Source of the DNA: Roseicitreum antarcticum
GTDB lineage: Bacteria; Pseudomonadota; Alphaproteobacteria; Rhodobacterales; Rhodobacteraceae
Direction: 5' to 3'
DNA: 64,000 bases
Assembly: GCF_014681765.1 (NCBI RefSeq)
Contig: NZ_CP061498.1
Coordinates: 992,001 to 1,056,000, forward strand
Under the pieces are notes generated by a model. That model saw only the letters and a program-made list of their open reading frames with translations. It ran no database searches and was not told where the DNA came from. Below, piece after piece: positions 35,474 through 43,809 of the stretch. A program made the position numbers and the translations under genes. The stretch's first letter is position 1; the number at the start of each line of letters is the position of its first letter.

Positions 35474-36334
35474 ATGAACGACCTTTCTGGATTGCCCGAC
35501 CGCCTTCACAATCAGCCGCCTGAGGCGATTGTCATGCCGACGCTGCCGGGCGAAGCCACCCTGGAGCAGGTGAAGCGCGCGAAAGAGGCGGCTGAGGCGG
35601 CGCGCACTAAGGCCGACGACAAGCAGGCAGCCTATGACGATATGGCCCATGCTGAACTGAATGCGCACGTCTCAGTGTTCTGCGATGCCGCTGGCAAATG
35701 GCTGGACATCAAGACGGTGCAGACCGTCGATCAGGCGGAACGGCTGACCGACTTCATCACCGGCGCCCGGGGGCTTTTCAAGCGCGTCGAGGACGCCCGG
35801 AAGGCAGCGAAGAAGCCTTGGGATGATCTGGGCGCGGAGGTGCAGGAAGCCTTTACCCCGCTGACTGCCAAGCTGGATAAGCTGGGCAAAACCATGAAGG
35901 CCATGCAGGGCGACTGGCTGCGCCGTGAGAGCGACCGGCTTGCCCGCGAGAAGGCCAAGGCCGAGGCCGAGGCACGCGCGGCGCGGGAAGAAGCCGAGCG
36001 CCTGGCCCGTGAGGCGGCGGAACGCAACGACATCGCCGGTCAGGTGGAAGCCGAGGCTGCGCTGAAACAGGCCAATAAGGCCGAGAAGGTTGCGGCCAAG
36101 CCGGTCAAGGCGCGCGCCGGGAGTGCCACGGGCGGCGGCCGGGCCATGGGTATGCGCAAGATCAAGGCCGCAAAGATCACCAACATCCGGGCCTGCTTTG
36201 CCTATTTTCAGGCTGACCCGGCAGTTTCAGAGTTGCTGACGCGCCTCGCCACGGCGGCGGTGCGGTCGGGCGAAATCACCCAAGATACCGCGGTCATTGC
36301 CGGTATCGACATCATTGAAACGGAAGGTGTGTAA
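35474..36334 (+). CDS. Coiled-coil protein of the recombination module
   Basis: 286 residues with AAGGAG upstream. A long Ala/Glu/Lys/Arg coiled coil (about residues 155-200) is flanked by an N-terminal helical domain and a C-terminal globular part (KITNIRACFAYFQADPAVSELLTRLATAAVRSG). Similar proteins precede recT in alphaproteobacterial phages. The stop overlaps the recT start. A structural or recombination-accessory role is likely. Confidence 0.6.
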   Translation: MNDLSGLPDRLHNQPPEAIVMPTLPGEATLEQVKRAKEAAEAARTKADDKQAAYDDMAHAELNAHVSVFCDAAGKWLDIKTVQTVDQAERLTDFITGARGLFKRVEDARKAAKKPWDDLGAEVQEAFTPLTAKLDKLGKTMKAMQGDWLRRESDRLAREKAKAEAEARAAREEAERLAREAAERNDIAGQVEAEAALKQANKAEKVAAKPVKARAGSATGGGRAMGMRKIKAAKITNIRACFAYFQADPAVSELLTRLATAAVRSGEITQDTAVIAGIDIIETEGV

Positions 36335-37557
36335 TGGCTGGTACGAGCATCAAGACCCTGCCAATCCGGCAGTTGCAAAATGTCGATCAGTTGCTGATCA
36401 ACGACAACGCCCGGCAACAACTGTCGATGGTTGCAGCGAAGCACCTGAACCCTGAGCGTATGATGCGCGTCGTCGCCAATGCGATCCGCACCACGCCGAA
36501 ACTGCGCCAGTGTGAGCCTTTGAGCTTTCTTGGCGCGCTGATGCAGTGTTCGTCGTTAGGTCTAGAGCCAAACACGATACTTGGCCACGCCTATCTTGTG
36601 CCCTTTGATAAGAACGTCAAAGGCCCGGATGGCCGCTGGCAAAAGATACCCCAAGTTCAGCTGATCGTTGGCTACAAGGGCCTGATCGATTTGGCACGGC
36701 GTTCCGGGCACATCACAAGCCTTTCGGCCAACATCCACTACTCCGACGACGAGCTGTGGGAGTATGAGGAGGGCACCGAGGCACGCCTTCGCCACCGGCC
36801 CGGTAACATGGAAGGCCAGAAGCTGCACGCCTATGCCATCGCCAAATTCAAGGATGGCGGCCACGCCTATGTGGTCTTGCCTTGGGCGCATGTGATGAAG
36901 ATCCGCGACGGCGCGCAGGGTTGGCAGAGTGCCGTGAAAATGGGCAAGACCGAAGACAGCCCGTGGGCAAAGCATGAAGACGAGATGGCGAAGAAAACCG
37001 CTATTCGCGCGCTGTCCAAGTATCTGCCGCTTTCGGTCGAGTTCATGGACGCCATGGCGGTTGATGAAGTCGGGGCCGATTATCGCGGCTTTGCCATGGA
37101 CCCAAGCGGCGGCGTTGCTCAAACCGATGGGGACTACATCGACGGCGAAGCCGAAGATGGCGACGCCGACCCGGAGACGGACCAGTCAAAACCCGATCAA
37201 GAAAAGGCGGGGCGTCAAGAGGCTGAAAAGCCGAAGGAAACTGCGAAGGCCGAGGCAAAACCCGCCGAACAGGCGAAGCCCGATCAAGAAAAGTCGCAGC
37301 CCTACGACACCCGGCCCTCGCGCACCAAGAAGCAGGAAGCATCCAGCGGCGATCAGTTGCCGCTGGATCAACCTTCGCCCCAAATGACCGCTGCCAATCG
37401 CATGGCCGATCAGATCATTGGTGAAATCAATGACGGGGTTCATCCCGATGAGGTCTACGACCTCTTCCGGGACCAGATCGCCAACCTTGAGGCAAACCCC
37501 GAAATGAGCCCAGTTCTTGAACGGATTAATGCCGCTTTCGACCAAGCTGGAAACTGA
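36334..37557 (+). CDS. recT: RecT single-strand annealing recombinase
   Basis: 407 residues. The RecT core is clear: NPERMMRVVANAIRTTPKLRQCEPLSFLGALMQCSSLGLEPNTILGHAYLVPF (about 39-91), QVQLIVGYKGLIDLARRSGHI, and ...KKTAIRALSKYLPLS (about 222-237). A long acidic/Lys-rich linker (about 270-350) precedes a small C-terminal segment. RecT anneals ssDNA during phage replication. No RecE/YqaJ exonuclease is visible beside it. Confidence 0.9.
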   Translation: MAGTSIKTLPIRQLQNVDQLLINDNARQQLSMVAAKHLNPERMMRVVANAIRTTPKLRQCEPLSFLGALMQCSSLGLEPNTILGHAYLVPFDKNVKGPDGRWQKIPQVQLIVGYKGLIDLARRSGHITSLSANIHYSDDELWEYEEGTEARLRHRPGNMEGQKLHAYAIAKFKDGGHAYVVLPWAHVMKIRDGAQGWQSAVKMGKTEDSPWAKHEDEMAKKTAIRALSKYLPLSVEFMDAMAVDEVGADYRGFAMDPSGGVAQTDGDYIDGEAEDGDADPETDQSKPDQEKAGRQEAEKPKETAKAEAKPAEQAKPDQEKSQPYDTRPSRTKKQEASSGDQLPLDQPSPQMTAANRMADQIIGEINDGVHPDEVYDLFRDQIANLEANPEMSPVLERINAAFDQAGN

Positions 37558-37582
37558 AAAACCACGACCAAAGGAGAACGAC

Positions 37583-37900
37583 GTGTCGGATGGAAACAGC
37601 CATTTTTTGATGGCGATAGGGCGGATTGATGGCGGGCTTGCCATCGAAACGGCGGATCAGGCGTTGAAAGACGTGATCGCCGCCGTCCAGCGGAGCGGCA
37701 AGAAAGGCAGTGTCACTGTCTCGCTTGATGTTTCGCCAAACGGTGAAATGGGCTTTGCGGCATCCGCAAAAGTCACTGCGAAGGCCCCGCAGTCAATTTC
37801 GGCCAGAGCTTCTTTTCATGGGCGGGACGGCGCGCTGACGCGCGAAGCCCCCAGCATGCAGCAGCTTGGCCTCATGGATAAGGAGAAAACCCGTGGCTGA
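37583..37900 (+). CDS. Small phage protein downstream of recT
   Basis: 105 residues from GTG 37583 with AAGGAG upstream, which decides the start. FLMAIGRIDGGLAIETADQALKDVIAAVQRSGKKGSVTVSLDVSPNGEMGFAASAKVTAKAP is beta-rich and common between recT and DUF2303 genes; function unknown. It overlaps the DUF2303 start by 8 bp. Confidence 0.6.
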   Translation: MSDGNSHFLMAIGRIDGGLAIETADQALKDVIAAVQRSGKKGSVTVSLDVSPNGEMGFAASAKVTAKAPQSISARASFHGRDGALTREAPSMQQLGLMDKEKTRG

Positions 37901-38706
37901 TAAGACAGAGTTTCAGGCAAAGATCGAGCACAACCTTGCGCTGGCCTCTATGGGCGGTGTCGGCTTCGACAGAAATGCTTATGGGCAGTATGCAGTTGTC
38001 CCGGATGGCCACCAACTTCAGTCTTTGGAGGTTTCAGGATCGCCCCAATAACATCAAAACCGATCATCGGTTTGTTTCGGCAAAGTCTTTTTCGTAATAC
38101 CTGACCGGTTCTTCACGGACTCATGCTGATCACAGCGTCATCAGACAAGGCGCAAATGTACGCTGTGATCGACTATCATGATGCAGATCCAGAGTGCGGG
38201 TTGTCCTGCCAAGCCATGGCGCGCACAAGGCCATTTATACCGCGCGCAAAACTGACAAGATCAAGGCGTGGCTGTCGATGTGCAACACACCGCTGGGTCA
38301 GATCGACTTTGGTCTGTTCCTGGAAGAACGCGCGGTTGACGTGATCCAGCCAATGGCGGCGGAAATCATGGAAATGGTGATGCAGTTCGAGGCCACCAAG
38401 AAGGTGGAATTTAAGAGCAGCACGCGCCTGGCCGACGGTTCCCGGCAGTTCAGCTACGTCGAGGATAACCAGACGCGCGGCGGGATCACACTGCCTGACA
38501 AGATCATCGTTCGCGCGCCGATCTATCAGGGTATGGAGCCCCAGGACATCAAGTTCCTGCTGCGCTACCGGATCAACGAAGGGTCTTTGAAGTTCACCAT
38601 CAAGATGCACGACGAGGAAGAAGTCTTGCGAGATGCCTTCGAGCGGTGCGTGGACGCCGTGCAGCACGACGTTAAGCCCACCCAAACCGTCTACTGGGTC
38701 GAGTAA
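37893..38706 (+). pseudogene. DUF2303 (YfdQ-like) protein, multiply disrupted
   Basis: Starts ADKTEFQAKIEHNLALASMGGVG and VVPDGHQLQSLE, the DUF2303 N-terminus, then breaks near 38030. A middle part can be followed in other frames (NNIKTDHRFVSAKSFS, a stop at 38094, then MLITASSDKAQMYAVIDYHDADPE). A further shift near 38205 gives HGAHKAIYTARKTDKIKAWL...FGLFLEERAVDVIQP to the end. Total ~271 codons, the family's usual length. DUF2303 genes accompany recT; role unknown. Confidence 0.65.
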
Positions 38707-38719
38707 CCGGAAAACCCTC

Positions 38720-38743
38720 GCGCGCCGGGTCATTCCGGCGCGC
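38720..38743. other. GC hairpin between early genes
   Basis: Perfect 9-bp inverted repeat GCGCGCCGG (38720-38728) / CCGGCGCGC (38735-38743) with a 6-base loop, in the 60-bp gap after DUF2303. There is no T run, so it is more likely an RNA-processing or attenuating hairpin than a simple terminator. Confidence 0.4.
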
Positions 38744-38766
38744 CTGAGCAGCAATAGGAGCAGCAT

Positions 38767-38946
38767 GTGGCCCATAACCTGACAGAGATTCACAGGATCG
38801 CGGCGATTGTCGCCAGCCAGAATGACCACCTGCTCCCAATTTTTGAGCGCATGGAGGAAATCATGGCTGAACATGAAGCGATCAAAAGCAAAGACGCGGT
38901 TCAGATCGCCAGAATGAAGCTGATGAAGCTCAAGGCGGCGGCATGA
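38767..38946 (+). CDS. Small hypothetical early protein
   Basis: 59 residues from GTG 38767 with AGGAG upstream: AHNLTEIHRIAAIVASQNDHLLPIFERMEEIMAEHEAIKSKDAVQIARMKLMKLKAAA. Entirely helical, with an ATGA overlap to the next gene. Confidence 0.5.
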   Translation: MAHNLTEIHRIAAIVASQNDHLLPIFERMEEIMAEHEAIKSKDAVQIARMKLMKLKAAA

Positions 38947-39260
38947 TCTACCGCAAGTATGAGTTCCCAATTGTCGATCAGACTGCAAAGGTCTGGTTTG
39001 TTGAAATCCCCGGGCGCCAGAAGACCGCCCTGCATGACGAGATGATCCCAAAATCCGTGAATGTCATGCTGGGGCTGGTCTCGCGCAAGCTCCCGACAGG
39101 TTTGATCGAAACGCACATCCAGCTGGCAGTACCGGAAAACATCGCTGACGCGGCCTATGCCGATCAGCCGCGCGGCCCTGTGGTCGATCCCCATGAAATC
39201 GAAAAAGCAAAGGAATATGGCAATGACATCCACCACCCAGGCTGTCGTAGACCTGCATGA
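38943..39260 (+). CDS. Hypothetical early protein
   Basis: 105 residues: YRKYEFPIVDQTAKVWFVEIPGRQKTALHDEMIPKSVNVMLGLVSRKLPTGLIETHIQLAVPEN. No known domain. Coupled to both neighbours by overlaps. Confidence 0.5.
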   Translation: MIYRKYEFPIVDQTAKVWFVEIPGRQKTALHDEMIPKSVNVMLGLVSRKLPTGLIETHIQLAVPENIADAAYADQPRGPVVDPHEIEKAKEYGNDIHHPGCRRPA

Positions 39261-39423
39261 AGCAGCAATGCGGGCGAAGTATCTCGCGGATGAGGCAGGC
39301 GACAGCCGCCTGTTTCACCTGCGCCAGATCAGCGCCTACACCGGGCGTCTGGTCGAGGGGGTGCCACCCAACCCGGCACCTGTGTTTCACAGTGTGCGGG
39401 CGATTCATGGGAGCCGGGCATGA
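39217..39423 (+). CDS. Small hypothetical early protein
   Basis: 68 residues from ATG 39217 (or 39223): TSTTQAVVDLHEAAMRAKYLADEAGDSRLFHLRQISAYTGRLVEGVPPNPAP. Helical; overlaps the preceding gene by 44 bp and the next by 4 bp. Confidence 0.45.
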   Translation: MAMTSTTQAVVDLHEAAMRAKYLADEAGDSRLFHLRQISAYTGRLVEGVPPNPAPVFHSVRAIHGSRA

Positions 39424-39674
39424 CCGAACAGCACACCCCAACCGAGGACCAGATCGCAACTGTGATCGAACGTACGGGCGGAGATCCTCGCAAGCTGGCG
39501 ATAGCCTATCTGCGCGCCCAGAAACGCGCGCGCGATCCCGAAGTGTATGCGGGCTTCATGGGCGACATCACCGATCTGTCGATTGCCACCTTGAAAGGCA
39601 GCGTGCCGGAGGCAATGCGCGCCGTCGAAAGGGCGGAGCGTCGCGTCAAGACGCAAAAGGAGGTTTCGGAGTGA
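39420..39674 (+). CDS. Small hypothetical early protein
   Basis: 84 residues, MTEQHTPTEDQIATVIERTGGDPRKLAIAYLRAQKRARDPEVYAGFMGDITDLSIATL. Helical, no family recognised. ATGA/GTGA overlaps on both sides. Confidence 0.5.
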   Translation: MTEQHTPTEDQIATVIERTGGDPRKLAIAYLRAQKRARDPEVYAGFMGDITDLSIATLKGSVPEAMRAVERAERRVKTQKEVSE

Positions 39675-39868
39675 TCGCCACCATCCCCGCCACCACATCA
39701 TACAGCAGCGCCGCAGCCCCACCCGCGCGCGTAACGCTGCCTAAGGCGCAATTCATCATCCCGCACGACGACCGCAGCGACACAGCGCCCCGTGGTGCGC
39801 CGATCCGAGCCAATCGCGGCTACCGCGAAGATCGGGTGATCGACTGGGCTTGGAGGTGCGCGCGATGA
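39671..39868 (+). CDS. Small hypothetical early protein
   Basis: 65 residues from GTG 39671 (GTGA overlap): IATIPATTSYSSAAAPPARVTLPKAQFIIPHDDRSDTAPRGAPIRANRGYREDRVIDWAWRC. Low complexity and Pro/Ala-rich at first; function unknown. Confidence 0.45.
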   Translation: MIATIPATTSYSSAAAPPARVTLPKAQFIIPHDDRSDTAPRGAPIRANRGYREDRVIDWAWRCAR

Positions 39869-40068
39869 CGCCTGACACGCTCACAGACGCTTTGGCCCGC
39901 GCTCAGGACACGATCACGGCGTTTGAGTCCGCATGTCGCAAAATCCTGCCGCTGATCGAAGCGGCAAGTCGAGAAGAAGTCACGGATGTCGCCGACTGGG
40001 ACGAGGCGGAGGACATGATCCGCGCGGCGATGGATCACAAAGGAGTAAATCATGAAGCTACTGCGTGA
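39865..40068 (+). CDS. Small hypothetical early protein
   Basis: 67 residues from ATG 39865 (ATGA overlap): TPDTLTDALARAQDTITAFESACRKILPLIEAASREEVTDVADWDEAEDMIRAAMDHKG. Helical and acidic. Overlaps the next gene by 17 bp. Confidence 0.5.
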   Translation: MTPDTLTDALARAQDTITAFESACRKILPLIEAASREEVTDVADWDEAEDMIRAAMDHKGVNHEATA

Positions 40069-40723
40069 AGCACACCTGAAAATAGAAACACCTGCTGCGA
40101 TGGCGCTGCGTCCCGTCGATCACCGGGGCTTCCCGGTGCCGTGGTTTGTCACGAAGAGGACCGAGGCTGGCCTTTGGGATTTAGTGAATATCGAACGCAG
40201 TCGGATGCTGGAAGCGATGCGCTTTGAAAAGTGCTGGGTAAGCGGCCAGAAGCTAGGGCGCTACAAGGCGTTTTGCATTGGTCCCATGTGCGCGATTAAC
40301 AGAACCGCCGGTGATCCACCGACGCGGAAAGACATAGCCCTGTGGTCAGTTCAGGTTTGCCCGTTCATGTCACGACCAAGGGCGCGGCGCGCGGCGCGCA
40401 ACGAGGATCAGCAGATCGAGGGTGCAGGCGTCGATGGTGTCGGCATCATGCGCAACCCCGGCGTGACTGGCGTCTGGGTCACAAGCAACTCCGAATATCA
40501 GCGGGGAAGGGGCTTTTACCTTGGCGATCCTATCGAGGTGACATGGTGGGCAGAAGGCCGCCCTGCCACCCGAGACGAGGTATTAGCTTCGGTCGATAGC
40601 GGCATCCATCACCTTGAAAAGTTGGCGCGCGATGAAGGCGAGTACGCAATGAAAGCGCTGGCCTTTTATCGGCGCCGCGCTGAATCGCTATGGCCCGCCC
40701 ACCCCCCGGAGCCACGCCAATGA
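40052..40723 (+). CDS. Conserved-looking phage protein of unknown function
   Basis: 223 residues. KLLREAHLKIETPAAMALRPVDHRGFPVPWFVTKR...RMLEAMRFEKCWVSGQKLGRYKAFCIGPMCAINRTAGDPPTRKDIALWSVQVCPF...GIMRNPGVTGVWVTSN. It has several Cys/His and many aromatic residues. I recall similar proteins in alphaproteobacterial phages, annotated only as hypothetical. The end overlaps the start of the duplicated TYYSERLN sequence. Confidence 0.6.
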   Translation: MKLLREAHLKIETPAAMALRPVDHRGFPVPWFVTKRTEAGLWDLVNIERSRMLEAMRFEKCWVSGQKLGRYKAFCIGPMCAINRTAGDPPTRKDIALWSVQVCPFMSRPRARRAARNEDQQIEGAGVDGVGIMRNPGVTGVWVTSNSEYQRGRGFYLGDPIEVTWWAEGRPATRDEVLASVDSGIHHLEKLARDEGEYAMKALAFYRRRAESLWPAHPPEPRQ

Positions 40724-40773
40724 CCTACTACAGCGAACGCCTCAACTCCACCAGCGGCTGGGTATCCCAACTG
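40700..40773 (+). repeat. Direct repeat copy 1 (~75 bp)
   Basis: Nearly identical to 41447-41521, including the CCCCGGAGCC end of the upstream gene and a perfect stretch of over 45 bp starting ACCTACTACAGCG. Copy 1 has ATGACC where copy 2 has ATAACC. Confidence 0.8.
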
Positions 40774-40824
40774 ACCTCCACACGGGCAGGCACAACCCCA
40801 CACACGGAGACAAAACAATGCTGA
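40720..40824 (+). CDS. Short ORF carrying the duplicated TYYSERLN segment (copy 1)
   Basis: 34 residues from ATG 40720 (ATGA overlap with the previous stop). The first 19 (TYYSERLNSTSGWVSQLT) are identical to the start of the 89-codon frame at 41468; the rest is unrelated and ends at 40824. It looks like the 5' end of a duplicated gene whose body is missing. Confidence 0.4.
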   Translation: MTYYSERLNSTSGWVSQLTSTRAGTTPHTETKQC

Positions 40825-40949
40825 CGAAAAACACCGAAATCTTGCGCGCCGAAGTTGAACGCCACCTTGCCGCCGATGCACTTGTCAAGGGCCGTTACTG
40901 GACAGCAGGCTCTGGCGCTGCGCATGACACGAAGGAGATAGGCGCATGA
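40818..40949 (+). CDS. Small hypothetical early protein
   Basis: 43 residues from ATG 40818: LTKNTEILRAEVERHLAADALVKGRYWTAGSGAAHDTKEIGA. The ATG overlaps the previous stop and the TGA overlaps the next ATG, so it is embedded in the coupled operon. Confidence 0.4.
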   Translation: MLTKNTEILRAEVERHLAADALVKGRYWTAGSGAAHDTKEIGA

Positions 40950-41257
40950 CAGAAGTCAAGATCATCTTCGCCTCAACCCGCGCCGCCGAAACCGCGCTGC
41001 GCGGTGCAGGGCTCAGTATCGGCAGCCGCCAAGGCAGGAGCCCGCGCGGCATACTGTTTGGTGACTACCTGATCGCCAAGTGGCGAAATCTGACAATGCA
41101 CGAACGCAACGCTCTGCATGGCGAGCTACTGATGCACTCGGACCTAGATCTGGTGAAAGCAAAAATCCGCGCGGATCGCGTGCCGCCCGATGCGCTGGCA
41201 TTCCTGCAGCTGGCGGCAGAGTCGGCTGAACGCCTGAAGGAGGGCGGGGATGAATGA
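40946..41257 (+). CDS. Hypothetical early protein
   Basis: 103 residues: TEVKIIFASTRAAETALRGAGLSIGSRQGRSPRGILFGDYLIAKWRNLTMHERNALHGELLMHSDLDLVKAKI. No known family. Overlaps both neighbours. Confidence 0.5.
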   Translation: MTEVKIIFASTRAAETALRGAGLSIGSRQGRSPRGILFGDYLIAKWRNLTMHERNALHGELLMHSDLDLVKAKIRADRVPPDALAFLQLAAESAERLKEGGDE

Positions 41258-41471
41258 TCCCGAGGCCGCCTATGGCGAGATCGCCGTGAAATGTGTCCTT
41301 TCCGATGGTCGATGGCGACACTTGCCATGGCCAGCATACGCGGCCACAGCGAAAATCATGGCACAGCGTGGCGACCTTGACGCCACCAACAGCGTCGGTC
41401 GGCGAGTGTATCGCCTGCCGCCAAAAACTCCCTCCGATCAAACCCCTCACCCCCCGGAGCCGCACCCATAA
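41250..41471 (+). CDS. Hypothetical early protein
   Basis: 73 residues: NDPEAAYGEIAVKCVLSDGRWRHLPWPAYAATAKIMAQRGDLDATNSVGRRVYRLPPKTPSD. Its 3' end (HPPEP) is part of the direct repeat shared with the 40052-40723 gene. Confidence 0.5.
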   Translation: MNDPEAAYGEIAVKCVLSDGRWRHLPWPAYAATAKIMAQRGDLDATNSVGRRVYRLPPKTPSDQTPHPPEPHP

Positions 41472-41521
41472 CCTACTACAGCGAACGCCTCAACTCCACC
41501 AGCGGCTGGGTATCCCAACTG
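41447..41521 (+). repeat. Direct repeat copy 2 (~75 bp)
   Basis: Second copy of the sequence at 40700-40773. The single G-to-A difference changes ATGA to ATAA: the upstream stop remains a stop (TGA to TAA) but the start codon of the duplicated gene is lost. Confidence 0.8.
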
Positions 41522-41737
41522 ACCCCGACCCGCACCGCTGACGGAGAGATCATCACCCTGCGCCGGGTCCAGGAAATCCCCGCCGACTGGTCGCACATGG
41601 GTGTCGGTGCAATGCGCGCGCGGATCGCGGAACAGGAAGCGCATGCAGCAAAGCTGGCCGATGAGGCGCGCTGCGAGGCCGATGGATTCATCACGGTGTA
41701 CCGGGTGCACGATGCCACTTTTACGGGGTTTAAATGA
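41468..41737 (+). pseudogene. TYYSERLN gene, copy 2: full-length frame with ATA in place of ATG
   Basis: 89 codons open from ATA 41468: TYYSERLNSTSGWVSQLTPTRTADGEIITLRRVQEIPADWSHMGVGAMRARIAEQEAHAAKLADEARCEADGFITVYRVHDATF. The whole frame is intact and ends in an ATGA overlap with the next gene. Only the start is non-canonical. It is either silent, read from an internal ATG (41596 or 41611), or initiated at ATA by coupling to the upstream stop. Family unknown. Confidence 0.5.
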
Positions 41738-41880
41738 TGGACAATGACATGATGCAGATCCCCGGCTGGGAGGCGCTGATCGACGCCACCGGCACGGACG
41801 ACTGCGCCACGGGCTGCGGCTGGTGGATAGTGCCCAGCGTCCTGGGTGGCGCGGCGATCTGGGCATGGGTGCTGACATGA
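41734..41880 (+). CDS. Small membrane protein
   Basis: 48 residues from ATG 41734: MMDNDMMQIPGWEALIDATGTDDCATGCGWWIVPSVLGGAAIWAWVLT. The C-terminal half is one transmembrane segment after a Cys-x3-Cys-x-W-W. ATGA overlaps at both ends. Confidence 0.45.
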   Translation: MMDNDMMQIPGWEALIDATGTDDCATGCGWWIVPSVLGGAAIWAWVLT

Positions 41881-43809
41881 TGGGCCCCATGATTATCGAC
41901 AGCTTCGCAGGCGGCGGCGGGGCATCCACCGGCATCGAGGCGGCGCTTGGCCGCAGCCCGGATGTGGCGATCAACCACAATGCGGCCGCACTGGCGCTGC
42001 ATGCGGCCAACAACCCCGAAACCTTGCATCTGGACAGCAACATCTGGGATGTAAAGCCGCTCGAAGTGACGGGCGGGCGGCACGTTGGCTTGCTCTGGGC
42101 ATCCCCCGATTGCAAGCACTTCTCGAAAGCCAAGGGCGGCGCCCCGCGCGATCGCAATATCCGCGACCTCGCATGGATCGTGGTTGACTGGGCTGAACAG
42201 GTCAAACCCGACGTAATCTGCATGGAGAACGTCGAGGAGTTCGTGACATGGGGTCCGGTCGACAATGACGGCCAGCCGATCAAGGAGCTCTCAGGCCAGA
42301 TTTTTGAATTGTGGATCAAGCGCCTCAAGGCCGCAGGCTACAAGGTCAAATGGTGTGAACTGCGGGCGTGCGATTATGGTGCGCCGACAATCCGCAGGCG
42401 CTGGTTTCTGGTGGCGCGACGCGACGGCAGGCCGATCCGCTGGCCGAAGCCGACGCACGGCGATCCCAAAAGCCCGGCTGTGAAGCGCGGCAAGCTGCTG
42501 CCCTGGCGCAGCGCAGCCGAGTGCATCGACTGGTCACTGCCGTGTCCCTCGATCTTCGACACAGCCCCCAGATCAAAGCGCTGCATGGTCTGCGCGCCGT
42601 GCGCCCACTGGCGAACAACACCATGGCCCGCATCGCGCGGGGCATGCGCGCTATGTGCTGGAGGCTGATCCCCTTCTTGGTCAACCTGACGCACGGCGCA
42701 CGGTGCGAACCCGCCGATGAGCCGATCCGCACCATCACCGGCGCGCACCGTGGCGAAAAGGCGGTGGTAGTGCCAGCATCGTGGGTTGCGGTGGCCGCGC
42801 AGCGCAAAGCCGGGCGCGCGGCGGCTATGAACCACTGGCCACAATGACGGCCAAGGCCGACGCATGCGTGTCGACAGCGTTTCTTGCAACGATGCGCAAC
42901 AGTCAGAAGCCATGGCAGGGCGCAGACGAACCGACGCACACTATCACGGCGGGCGGTGCAGGTCTGACGCTGATCGTGCCCAGCATCACCCGGTTCAATT
43001 CTGGCGCGACTGGTTCTGATATGGCCGACCCAGCGCCGACCGTCACCGCCAACAGTTGGATCAAGAAGCCGGGCGGGGCAGCGCCGCTTGGGTTGCTGGC
43101 CCCATATCTCGCCAGCATCGCTCACGGCGACAGTGGCGGCCGCCGCGAATACCCGATGGCCGATCCGCTGGGCACGGTGGTCGCCAGCAGCGTAAAGCAT
43201 GCACCCTTCGCCGCGTTTCTCGCCCAGCATCACGGCGGGCCCCGAATGGATGGCAACGCGGGCCACGATCCGCGCGACCCTATGTCGACCATCGCCGCCA
43301 GCGGCAGCCACCAGACGCCGGTCGCCGCATGGTTCGCCAAATACTACGGCACCGGCGACGGGGCGCGCACCGACGAGCCGATGCACACAGTCACGGTCAA
43401 GGACCGCATGGGCCACATGCAGGCCGATCTGGCACCGCCCCCCTTCGCGCCAGAACATGAAGCCAAGGCCCGCGCCGTTGCCGACTTCCTGCGCGCGCAC
43501 GATGCCTGGGCGGGCGGCGAGTTCGTGACGCTGGAAATCGGCGGGCAGACCTTTGTGGTGGTCGACATTGGCATGCGCATGCTGACCCCCCGCGAGTTGT
43601 TCAACGCGCAGGGGTTTCCGGCTGACTACGTCATCGAGGGCGTTTGGCAGGGCGTCGAGACCGATGATCCGACGTTCAAGCCTTTCGCCAAGGACGTGCA
43701 GGTCAGCTGCTGCGGCAACAGCGTCTGCCCGCCGCTGGCTGAGGCCATCGTGCGTGCCAACTGCGCCCATCTGGCAGCGAACATTGAACAGGAGGCCGCA
43801 CATGGCTGA
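41877..43809 (+). pseudogene. C5-cytosine DNA methyltransferase, two frameshifts
   Basis: About 644 codons. Motif I DSFAGGGGASTGIE, motif IV SPDC (catalytic Cys in WASPDCKHFSKAKGG), motif VI ENV (MENVEEF), motif VIII IRRRWF. After frame changes near 42565 and 42790 come motif IX (LTPRELFNAQGFPADYVI) and motif X (CCGNSVCPPLAEAIV). The first break is repaired by one extra C in the CCCCC run at 42566. Between motifs VIII and IX lie six short repeats of the form [D/E]-P-x3-T-[I/V]. It would modify phage DNA against restriction. Confidence 0.82.
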
